From positions 101,041,664 through 101,105,663 of the forward strand of contig NC_134398.1 in the NCBI RefSeq assembly GCF_050003625.1: a stretch of 64,000 nucleotides of DNA, read 5' to 3'. This document shows positions 31,248 through 41,696 of the stretch, one piece after another. Source of the stretch: Haematobia irritans (taxonomy: Eukaryota; Arthropoda; Insecta; Diptera; Muscidae). The notes under the pieces were generated by a model. That model searched no databases, was not told the origin of the DNA, and was given only the letters and a program-made list of their open reading frames with translations. A program made the position numbers and the translations under genes. Every line of letters starts with the position of its first letter. The first letter of the stretch is position 1.

Positions 31248-34033
31248 TCCCCACCCCCGTGAACTGACCCAGAGGGGGAGGATTCACCCTGATTCATGAT
31301 GGCCAATTTGGAGACTGGTCTTCGATAAACGCCCACATCAGTGCGAACTTCAGCAGACCGCGCAATACCGTCTTTGCCTGAATGCAACTCTATAACACGT
31401 CCTCTTTTCCATTGGCTTCTTGGCAGATCCGGGTCACAGATGAACACCAGGCAGCCCACACTCAAGGGTTGTGATGGCAAACACCATTTCGTCCTTCTGG
31501 TCATCTCAGGAAGATATTCTTGAAGCCACTGTTTCCACATACCATTCTTCAAGTTCTGCACCACACGCCACTGCTTTCGAAGACACATCAACCTGGGCTC
31601 ATATGGTGCTGGAGTTTGCGTTGAATTGGTACATCCCAACAAAAAATGATTTGGAGTCAAAGGGTCTGGGTCTTCTGGGGTCACAGGGAGATGAGTCAAC
31701 GGCCTTGAGTTGACAATGTTTTCTGCCTCAATTAAAAATGATTGTAGAGTGTCAAGTTTTGGTGACTGTTCCTTTAGCATCTTGTACAATGCCTTCTTCA
31801 CTGACTGCACCAGCCGCTCCCAAACACCACCTTCGCTCGGGTTCAAGGGGGTGTTAAATATCCACTTGATACCCAGTGCCGTCAAACCTGAAGATAAATT
31901 ATTAGTATCAAAAAATGCATTTATACCTCGTAATTCCTTTGCGATGCCAACAAAATTTGTTCCATTGTCACTTCTTATTGATACCGGGACACCCCTTCGA
32001 TTAACAAAATTCTGAATACACATGAGGCAGGCGTCACTGGACATGTCAGTAGCAATCTCCAGGTGGACGGCACGAGTTGTAAAGCAAGTAAAAAGTGCCA
32101 CCCGCCTTTTTTCTCGTTGACGACGGATGGTTACGTTCACTGGGCCAAAATAGTCAAGTCCAGTGTATGTGAAGGCTCTCACGTATGGCGTCACTCTTTC
32201 CACAGGCAATGCTGACATTTGGGGTTGTCGTGGTTTACATTTTCTGACTTTGCAGGCTGAACACTTACTTTGGATGTTATTCAACAACTGACGCAATGAT
32301 GGAATCCAGTATTTTTGTCGAATCTCGTTCATAGCAGTGGCGGTGTTAATATGCAGAAATTTTTGGTGATAGAATTCCACCAACAACCAGGTGTAACGAT
32401 GATTTTTCGGCAAAATAATGGGCTGCCTGGCCCCCAAAGACAAGAATGCAGCATTTTGAATCCTCCCAGAAGCACGAATCAAGTCGTCCTTGCCAATAAA
32501 TGGAGTCAATGATACCAACGGGCTACTGGGAGACACCTTTTGCTTCTCACGCAGGTCCATCAAATCATCACCATATACTTGTTGTTGAACATGACGACAC
32601 AGATACAGCGATGCAAACTCTTCTTCTTCCAGCGATAGATCACCTTTTACTTTTTCTTCGCCTTTACATGTGTGTTTGATATTTGTCACATATCGGAAAA
32701 CCCACGCCATTGCCCTTTTCAGTCTTCTGAAATTAGAAAAACGATCACATTTTGGAACACAACTACATACCTTTACAGAAAATAAAGCCCTGTGCTTAGA
32801 TCTTAGCTCGGAACCACTTTCGTCAGTTTTTTGTCCAATTTGCTTCTCCAACGGCCAATACGACGCCGTCTTCTGCAAAAAATCGGGTCCATTTTTCCAT
32901 TTTCCATTAGGGTCATACGGCTTGGAAAGCTTTGATCGTGTTCCTTCATCTGCTGAATTCAAATTACCAGGACACCACTTCCATTGTTCAATTGAAGTGC
33001 TCTCCAAAATTTCAGCCACACGATTTGCCACATACTGTTTATATTTTCGGTGGTCAGAACGTATCCATTGTATCACAGTAAATGAATCTGACCAAAAGAA
33101 AACATTATTAACTTTGCACACATGATTTTGTAATATAATATTTTGCACTCGTACACCCATTACAGCAGCTTGCAATTCAAGTTTTGGAGTTGTGTGGTAT
33201 CGTATCGGAGCACAACTTGTTTTTCCCATAACAAAACTCACTTTAATTACACTTTGACTTACCACTCTCCAATATACCAAAACAGCCATAGCTTCCTCAC
33301 TCGCGTCTACAAACACATGCAGCTCAATATTGCTGCCACTCAATCCCACGGCGTAATATCTTGGAACATTGAATTCCTTCACTTTTGCAAATTGCTGCAG
33401 CCAGAACTTCCACTGTTTATAAATATTTTCTGGCAATACCTCATCCCAACTTACCCCACATTTCCAGACCTTCTGCATTATCACCTTTGACGTCACCATA
33501 AAATCGCCCAGAAATCCGTATGGGTCATACACCGACATATTTAGGCTAAGCATTTCTCTTTTCGACGGCACTTTTTCACAATTTAATATTTTATTATCCA
33601 CTTTGCTTAGCACTAAACGAAAACAAAACAAATCTGATTTTGGTACCCAATGAATACCGAGTACCCGTTCAATACTGCCACCGCCAAGAAAGCTGCCACC
33701 TTGATCGCCACTTACAGTATTACCGAATAGTGTTGCCACATGTTCACTATTTGATATTATGTTACGGAGATGAAATCCCCCAAGTTTATGGATTCTTACC
33801 ACTTCTTTCACCACCGAGACTGCCTCATCATCATTTTCAAAACAATCCACATAATCATCAACATAATGGCGCTCAATTATTCCAGTGACTGCTCTTGGTG
33901 ACACATCTTTGAATTTTTCGGCATTTTTATTCTTCACAAATTGGGCGATGGTTGGTGAACAAGTAGCTCCAAAAATTAATCTTTCCATTACGTATATGTT
34001 AACAGGCTGGTTAGAATTTCCATTTCTCCACAA
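31223..34033 (-). pseudogene. BEL/Pao Pol: end of RT, RNase H, complete integrase
   Basis: 936 codons. It contains the RT catalytic box YVDDYVDCF, Pao RNase H (FVDASEEAM; FWSDSFTVIQWI), the integrase zinc domain (HQKFLHINTATAMNEI... CSACK), the full core with D, D and E (GLDYFGP, IRSDNGTNF, SEGGVWERL) and the C-terminal domain (NHFLLG, QWKRGRV). Integrase is complete here, whereas BEL element 1 lost the Glu region. The upstream join at about 34020-34060 is a frameshift in a run of A. Confidence 0.92.
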
Positions 34034-34559
34034 AAATCGTTGGCAGTTTTGGTCTTTTTTTTGTTACAGCGATTTGATGAAACATTTCTTGTATATCACC
34101 ACACACAGCAATCGGTGATTCTCTGAATTTAAAAAGAATTGAGATTAGTGTGTTGTTCATATCAGGACCTGAAATTAAAGCTTTATTTAGTGATACATTT
34201 TGAACTTCAGCAGCGGCATCAAATACAAGACGAATTCCATTTTTATTTGGATTTTTCACACCAAAATGGGGTAAATAAAACGTTAAACCATTTTCAACGA
34301 ATTTTTCTTCTAATGAAAGTTTTCGACAATATCCTTTGGCGATGTAACTTTCAATCTTTTCACAATATTGCTTTTTATACTCACTGTCTCTTGCCATTTT
34401 TCTTTCTACGGAGTATAATCGGTTCAATGCCATGTTGTATGTGTCAGGAATAAGGGGGATATTTTCTTTCCAGAGCAATGAACATTCATATCGACCACCA
34501 ATTTGTTTTACTGTTGATTGAAGTATGTTTATGGCTCTTTCGTCCTCTTTTGACATCAA
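34011..34559 (-). pseudogene. BEL/Pao Pol: N-terminal part of RT
   Basis: It carries KEDERAINIL, WKENIPLIPDTYNMAL, YLPHFGVKNPNKNGIRLVFD and the RT motif CGDIQEMFHQI, matching residues about 745-910 of BEL element 1. It ends out of frame after AVTKK in an A-rich tract. Bases 34560-34720 continue the protein (GAVIYGP text) in another frame. Confidence 0.88.
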
Positions 34560-34720
34560 CGGTTTAACACAAATTTTTGTACCAATTCATTCAAATTGTT
34601 TAAAATATTGTGTTCGTACTCACATTTCCGAAAGTGTAAAGCCCTCTTAACACATGATGATTTTTCGCCTGGAATCGGTCCATATATTACAGCGCCTAAT
34701 CTGGTGATTGAAACAATTGG

Positions 34721-36028
34721 TCAAAAATCAGACAATAACTGCGGTGTTTTAATCGGCACTGTCAAAAAAGAATGGGTTAAGCTTAAAATCATTTGTGGTT
34801 GCACATTATCATAATCCCGCATATTAAAATTGGCGATTTTTTCATTATCGTGGGATTTCAAAAAATTATCGATGTGGCAACTTTGTATGGGCAATGACAT
34901 TTCTGATGAAACGTCAACATTGGAAATGGTATACTTTTTATCAAAATGGCCAATTCCACTTACGGTGACGCGGATTTTTTCGGTTCTTTGTGACTCGCGA
35001 TGTTTATTAAGCCATTGCAGCTCCAGGTATTCCTGTTCTCCGCGTATTCCTAGTTCTCGTGCGATTTCCTTATCCAACATTGATACATTGGCGCCGTCGT
35101 CAATAAAGGCATATGTGGTAATCGTTTTGTGCTGTCCATGCAACTTTATGGGCAAAATCTGGAAAAGCACATTTTCGGTCGAGTGAGCTGCATGGCAATT
35201 TCGTCGTTCGTTTCGTGTTTGTTGTGCGTTGGACGTTCCCGGTCGGTTATTTGAGTCCAATTCCGTCGTGGACAAATGTGTTGGCTCCTCTGCTGACCCC
35301 GGTGGTGAAAGTGTTTGGTGCAATAAGTGGTTATGTGGCTTTGGGCAATCATTTACGCCACATCGGCGTTTTGTGTAACATTGTTTAACTTGATGCCCAG
35401 ATTTTAAACAGCAAAAACAGATTTTGTGTTGTTTTATGTGGTTCCATCTCTCATTGATGGACATGTTTAAAAAGTGTTGACAATTTTTTAGGTTAGTGCA
35501 CTCACCTCTACATACTGGACATTGGTTGACAGTGACGTTAACATATTTTCGGTTTGATGGAGGTGCATGAAAATGTCGGCGACTGGGTGCAGAGTTGGTG
35601 GACGTTGTTGGCAACACAGTTAACCATTCTGCAAAATCCATTATCGTAGCTGGACGCTGAAGTTGAAGACATTTCTCTGCCCACTGCATTTGACGGCTAG
35701 TTGAGAGCTTCGACACCAATTCACTCAACAATGAAGGATTTGAAAGATGATGTTCTCCACTGGCATTTTTCACAAAGGTCGCCATGTTGTATATTTTGTT
35801 GGCGAAATCGACTAAGGCTTCCAGGTTATCGTTGGCTATAGGCGGAATGGAACGAACCTTTTCAATCTGGCTCGTAATTAGCTGTTCTGGACGACCAAAT
35901 GTTTCTTTGAGTGTTTGTATAATGATTTCAACATTGGCAGAATTTCCAAGCAGCGACTCGACATTTTCTCTAGCTCGTCCTTTTATGGCATCTCTGAGGC
36001 GCATGATGTTGTGGAGATTATTATTAGA
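34721..36028 (-). pseudogene. BEL/Pao Gag (C-terminal half) and protease
   Basis: Gag (LHNIMRLRDAIKGRAREN, GRPEQLITSQIEKVRSI), zinc knuckles (CFCCLKSGHQVKQC) and protease with AFIDDGANVSMLDKE. The frame ends at 34721 by a premature break relative to BEL element 1. The upstream side is cut at 36025 by the hAT insertion, and reading resumes at 38432. Confidence 0.9.
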
Positions 36029-36540
36029 GCATTGCATGAGAACATTCACTCATAGCGCACACAACTTCACTCATGAAACGGTTCGAGAAGACTGAATAAT
36101 CTTCGTTGATCGAATGAATAAAATGAGAACACTGGCTTGATCGAATCGGTTCGAATGAATGTAAATGTATGAATGAGACATGGTTTGAATCACACCCAAT
36201 AATTCAGTATCGAGTGAATGTTGTTGTGACGTCACATCATTGAAGTTGTGCATTTGTTTCCATTCTCGGTCGCAAGCAAACATTCGATTGCATTTGGTGA
36301 AACGGGATAATCGAGAATACTCGAACATTTAGCGGGAGTTTCGGGAATTTGCAAAGTTCTCGAGTATGTTATGACAAAAAATGGAATCATGCTTAATGAC
36401 AAAAGAAGTCATACAGTTTGTGTTTCTTTAGATATAATTGTGTAATTAATGGTTAAGCTTATTGACGATAAAATGAGTAATTCTAACAAGGTAAATGTTT
36501 AAATTTGTTATGTTTTTATATGTAAATAGCAAAAGTAAAT

Positions 36541-36825
36541 TTATTTTTGTATTTTTTGTCTGTTTTGTATACCATCCACAATTGGAAGGGGGTATATTAA
36601 CTTTTTCATTCCATTTGTAATACATCGAAATATTGCTCTAAGACCCCATAAAGTATATATATTTTGAGTCGTGGTGAAATTCTGAGTCGATCTAAGCATG
36701 TCCGTCCGTCCGTCTGTTGAAATCACGCTAACTTCCGAACGAAACAAGCTATCGATTTGAAACTTGGCATAAGTAGTTGTCATTGATGTAGGTTGGATGG
36801 TATTGCAAGTGGGCCATATTTTATC
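36541..36825. repeat. Dispersed fly repeat, partial
   Basis: Matches about 63255-63520 closely (ATACATCGAAATATTGCTC, CCCCATAAAGTATATATATT, GTCCGTCCGTCTGTTGAAAT). Any open frames in it are accidental. Confidence 0.8.
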
Positions 36826-37875
36826 AAAATTTTATTTGTATAGAAAATTTTATCAACATTGTATTTCTATAGAAAATTTTATCAAAATTTTATTTCTATA
36901 GAAAACTTTGTGAAAATTTTATTTCTATAAAAATTTTTATCAAATTTTTATTTCTATAGAAAATTTTATCAAAATTTTATTTCTATAAAAAATGTTGTCA
37001 TAATTTTATTTCTATAGAAATTTTTGTCAAAATTTTATTTCTATAGAAAATGTTGTTAACATCTATAAAAAATTTTATCAAAATTCTATTTCTATAGACA
37101 ATTCTATCAAAATTGTATTTCTATAGAAAATTTTGTCAAAATTTTATTTCTATAGAAAATTTTGTCAAAATTTTATTTTTATAGAAAATTTTATCAACAT
37201 TATATTTGTTTAATTCGGCTTGAGGTCATATGAATAAAAACAGATGTTGTTGTTTTTTGGAGTTGTATTTTTATTTAATATTATCCAATATTTCGAAACA
37301 TCTCCGATGTTCGTTTTCAGGGAAATGTTTTTAGAAGTAAAGAACAATGAACTTATTCGCAAACGAGTAAATCTATAAAAAATTTTGTAAAAATTTTATT
37401 TCTATAGAAAATTGTTAACATTTTATTTCTATAGAAAATTTTGTCAAAATTTTATTTCTATTGAAAATTTTGTCAACATCGTATTTCTATAAAAAATTTA
37501 ATCAAAATTTTATTTCTATGGAAAATTTTATCAAAAATGTTATTTCTATAGAAAATTTGGTCAAAATTTTATTCCTCTGGAAAATTTTATCAACATTTTA
37601 TTTCTATAAAAAATTTTGTCAAAATTTTATTTCAATAGAAAATTTTGTCAACATCGTATTTCTATAAAAAATTTAATCAAAATTTTATTTCTATAGAAAA
37701 TTTTATCAAAAATTTTATTTCTATAGAAAATTTGGTCAAAATTTTATTTCTCTAGAAAATTTTATCAACATTTTATTTCTATAAAAAATTTTGTCAAAAT
37801 TTTATTTCAATAGAAAATTTTGTCGACATTTTATTTCTATGGAAAATTTTGTCAAAATTTTATTTCTATAGAAAA
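36826..37875. repeat. 29-bp minisatellite array
   Basis: About 30 imperfect copies of a unit containing AAAATTTTATTTCTATAG and then AAAATTTTGTC or ATC. It is interrupted at about 37205-37375 by unrelated text. The variants differ by single bases and short slips. The whole array lies within the hAT-type element. Confidence 0.92.
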
Positions 37876-38431
37876 AGACAAAATGTTTTATTTCCTTTAA
37901 ATACGAATGCCCCTTATTTTTTATACGAAAAAGTGAATTGCATTTTTAACGATTACTTACTATAATGTCCCAAAATATCATCCCAAATGTTTCTCCTAAA
38001 AACTAGAGCAATATTTTGTTTTGCTGTTAATACCTTTTTACATAGAAATGCAGAAGGTTTTGTCCACTTTATGTTATTTTTTTTTTTACTTCAAACACAA
38101 ACGCCTTTCCAGCAACTTACAACTAAACAAACGTACAATACATATAAAAGTTGTTGTTATTGTTACTACGTGAGGGCAAAAAAAGATTCGAAATCCTCGA
38201 TTCCTTCACTATGTTTTCGAAAACAATTTGACTCGTTGTGTTTGATCCCGAAGACTGAAGTTGTTTGATTGACCGTTTCATACAACACAAACGAGAACGA
38301 GTTATGGTTGTATTCGAACTTACAAACATCGGTCCAAACGGGAACGACTACAAATCTCTACCTTACTAGTTGGGCTTCGAGATGTTCTCGAACACAAAAA
38401 TATATGACCGATGCAATGCTCTAATTATTAT

Positions 38432-39206
38432 AACCAAACTCGGCTGTGGTACTTTCAAAGGCTTCAAAAAAGGTTTGCCATTCTTCTGGAAGACCTGAAA
38501 ATGTGGGGAGAGGATAAATCTTTTTCTGTGGAATCGGTGCAAAACTATTTGGATACGAATTGTGGACAGACATATTGGAGTTTATAGACAGTGGTGATGG
38601 TTGATACAATCGTGTTGTTGGCTGAGACATTTGTGGCAGTGTTGTATGATTTTGTGACTCCTCTGGCGGCGGGTTTATTGGCTGTTGTGGCACTTCAATT
38701 TGCAATGGTGGCGGTGGTAATGTCTGTGTATGTAATGCTGGCTGGGGTATTAACGGTGGCTGAAAATTGGCTAGTTGCGTTTGTACTTGTTGGGCAGTGT
38801 TAACAAGTTGGGCCTGCATTCTTTTATTAGATGCAATATTTTCGTTTTGCATTACCTGCATTTGACGTTGCAACTGCTGCATTTGCGCTCTCATCTGCTT
38901 CATAAACTCACCAATTTCATTTGTAGATTTCGACATACCTGCTGGTGATTGATCTTTGGCTTTTTGATGCTGCAAATGAGAAGACGGATTAGTCGTATTG
39001 GCAAGAGGAGTACTGACCGGTAGTGGATTTTGGATTTTTGATGGCGTATCGGCTTTTGGTGAGTAGGCGACAGACATTTCGTTGATATATTGCTGAAAAC
39101 GGGCTGGCGGGGTTCCTTTTGTGCTTCTGCTGCTTCTTCTTAACTCTTCTTCAGGCATAAACTTCTTGGACATCAAAGACAAAGGTAAGTAACAACTTTC
39201 ACACAA
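38432..39206 (-). pseudogene. BEL/Pao Gag N-terminal part
   Basis: The likely start is the internal Met at MSKKFMPEEELRR, by analogy with BEL element 1. It shows basic KGTPPARFQQYINEM, a Gln/Met-rich coiled coil (MRAQMQQLQRQMQVMQ), a Pro/Gln-rich linker and the start of the Gag domain (KIYPLPTFSGLPEEWQ). It is cut at FGYNN by the hAT-type insertion. Confidence 0.9.
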
Positions 39207-39387
39207 TGGCTGGCAAGATCTTAATGTAAAATTTGGCGTGATTCAGGCGACGTAAATTGTTTATTAAAATTTTACATTAGAATGGCTTGAAATGTCCGTC
39301 CGTCCACGGCAATTTTTTTTTCTTCACTTGCCACCAAACATATAACACAAAATTACACGATCATCGACATAAAACATTGAATAAAAT

Positions 39388-39916
39388 TGTTGCTTTTTCT
39401 CTTTGTTCCCCAGGAATAAACACCCTTGTTTGGCGGCCTTTCAAAATAACAACCACGGCTGAATAGATTTAAATTTGAAGACGGCTGACTTTATTTAATT
39501 TCTTGATGTGGTATATTATGATGTATTGTTGTATATTGGTATGTTGGTATTTTGTTATTTTGATATATTGTTTATTCACTAATTTTAATAAACACAAAGA
39601 AATAAATACAGTTTACAAAATTAAGTTAAAGTTATACAAAATTTTGAATAAAATTAGACAAAAATTTTTTAATAAAAATTACAAAATTATCAAATCACAA
39701 GTTAAATGACTTACATGTTTTATGGTGGAACAAATAAAAAGGGTTTGTATATGCCTGAAGGGCCTATTTATATGAATAACAATTAATATATTACAACAAA
39801 AACAAACAAAATGACGAATTGGCAAAAGCTTGGGAAATTTCTTTTCGACCAGGTTTTTCAGTTGACATTCGCATTAAATAGAGTTGCCACCTCATCTAGG
39901 GTTCCCTTCAACAACA
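39388..39916 (-). repeat. 5' LTR of BEL element 2
   Basis: 529 bp, starting TGTTGCTTTTTCTC and ending TTCAACAACA on the plus strand. The leader of the element lies to the left (39207-39387) and shows no clear primer-binding site. ACCAC follows at 39917-39921. Confidence 0.92.
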
Positions 39917-39921
39917 ACCAC

Positions 39922-39948
39922 AATTGCCCAAAGTTGCCCACAGGCAAC
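39922..39948. repeat. Right terminal inverted repeat of the small element
   Basis: Complement of 30063-30089 over all 27 bases. The inner part is a perfect hairpin, AAGTTGCC-CACA-GGCAACTT (39931-39950). Confidence 0.75.
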
Positions 39949-40222
39949 TTTTCAATTTTAAAAATTTCTCATCTGTTGTTTTTTTGCAATTCTAAGATTT
40001 GACTTCCAGAAATATTTTATTTGACATGTACTACAATGGATTTAATAAAAACTTTCAACATTTTAGTTGTAATTTTTGAAAAAAGTCACATGTATAAAAA
40101 CCTCTTTTTAAATTCGCAAATATTTTTTTCTTGAGGTACGTGCGTATTAATGAAAATTTTTTTGCTAATTGACAACCAAATTAGCTGATTTTTCATTCAA
40201 CTTGAAGAAAACACTTGTAGCT
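39949..40222. other. Unassigned AT-rich DNA
   Basis: No gene or known repeat recognised between the small inverted-repeat element and the start of the 8.17-kb unit. Confidence 0.4.
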
Positions 40223-40297
40223 TTCGATACCGTTACAGTTTTATGAACAAAAACAACGCTGACAGTGAGTCTCAAAACACAAAAAGTTGCACACACA

Positions 40298-41674
40298 CAC
40301 AGAGAAGAAAGTGGTTGGAATTCTGTTGTAGTTATGAACATTCTATATTTAGAAATAAAAATAGGTTGTCTATACCAATATTCTGTATCTACATGTATTT
40401 GTTCGTAACTGTAAACATTCGATGAGATTTCCAACAGATTTTCTGTCGTGCCACAAGATAAATGGTTGTGACAACCAAATCTAACTCCTTTGAATAATTT
40501 TGAGTCAAATTGGTTGATACGACCTACCGTAAGGGAATTTTTTAACTATCTTTTAGTAGCCACCATTTTCATATAGTATTCACAGCCGAATGACATTTGA
40601 AATTTTTAAATGTCAATTAATTTTGAAAATTAATTGAAATAGAACTTTTAAATCGATGCAACAAAATGGGGCACAAATGTCGATTCTTATCAGCTCTTCA
40701 CCATGGATGGGGTCGGACATTACGAATGATCTATAAAGAGGATGTTTCCAGTGGACAGTGGTTTATATTCTAAATATTTTTTAGAGAATTCAAAATAACT
40801 CCATGTACCGAATATCTAGCATGTAAAATTAAACTTGGAGGTTGTGGTTCAGCTTGCATGCCGTTTGATCCCAAAATTTGTAAGAGTCGCTGACAAGTTG
40901 AGATAAAAAATAAGTAAGGCCCGACTATATTATACCCTTCACCATTCGTTAGATCTCGCCAAGAAATTTGTGAATTGTAAGTTTTTGAACAATATTTGGC
41001 TATATTTATAGATGTCGAAGGCTTACGTATTCAATTGCAGAACATATATAAGGAGGCTTTATCTAAATCTGAACCGATTTGGTTTTGAAGAATGTGAAAT
41101 CTACTCTGGGTAAAATATCAAGTCAATTGAACTAAAATCTCGTTGAATCTCGTGCATCTGTGCTCATATGCTTGTAAATCTGTCGAAAGCTATATTTGGG
41201 AGCTATACCTTAATCTGAACAGATTTCAGTGAGATCTTTTAATGGAATTTTTTAAATGGGACTACTAATATCATATCGATATTTTTCTTTTATATACATA
41301 TATTCTATAATTATAAGTTTTATATCTGTGTCATATATAACAAAATTAAATAATAGTAAAATACTTAATATAAAAATTAACTTATTTCAGTAAAAAATGG
41401 ATGTGGATAGCGTTATTTAGGTAGTAGGACCATTTTTTATAATTCGGTTATATGTACTCCGAGAGTTGCTCGACTCAACCGAATGATGAAGGTGACAGCA
41501 GAATTTATTGGTTGACAAAATCAACTCTTTATGTCATTTAAGTCCTCTTTACCATCATTCGATTGGCAGGACCGAATTATTTGGGAGACACAACTGCGAA
41601 CTGATAGTAGCTGCAAATGCCATAAGGAGGTTGGCAATAAATTCGATTGTCCCAACCAATCTGTATTCTCTGTG
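40298..41674. mobile_element. 1377-bp inverted-repeat element, copy A
   Basis: Ends CACAGAGAA...TTCTCTGTG, with a further imperfect match (GTGGTTGG and CCAACCAA) inside. No transposase frame. Boundaries are confirmed by copy C (58755-61066), which has different flanks on both sides and exactly the same length once its insertion is removed. Its TA at 40574-40575 is the empty site of the DD41D insertion in copy C. No clear target duplication was found. Confidence 0.75.
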
Positions 41675-41696
41675 CAGGCAACTTTAGGGTCGACAG

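Larger units (their letters stand above)
36025..38423. mobile_element. Non-autonomous hAT-type element inside BEL element 2
   Basis: 2399 bp with 13-base perfect inverted ends TAGAGCATTGCAT (36025-36037 and complement 38411-38423) and an 8-bp target duplication ATTATTAT (36017-36024, 38424-38431). Eight-base duplications and short ends are hAT features. The interior has no transposase. It holds a copy of the dispersed fly repeat (36541-36820) and a large minisatellite. The duplication falls on Asn codons of Gag, and removing the insert restores GYNNLHNI. Confidence 0.88.
30718..39916 (-). mobile_element. BEL/Pao retrotransposon 2 with nested hAT element
   Basis: Minus-strand element with LTRs at 30718-31247 and 39388-39916 (TGTTG...CAACA) and target duplication ACCAC. 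Without the hAT insertion (36025-38423) it is about 6.8 kb. It is a relative of BEL element 1 at the protein level but has a different LTR. The LTRs are nearly identical. Confidence 0.95.

Noticed and set aside
36826..37875. Regular ~29-bp repeats with similar spacing, superficially like a CRISPR array.
   Set aside because: The units are contiguous AT-rich minisatellite repeats with no unique spacers, in a eukaryotic transposon setting.
41647..41696. ATG at 41647 (and 49815) as the true start of the LINE protein.
   Set aside because: The first 17 codons are flanking DNA: they lie outside the 12-bp target duplication and belong to the 1377-bp element and its flank.
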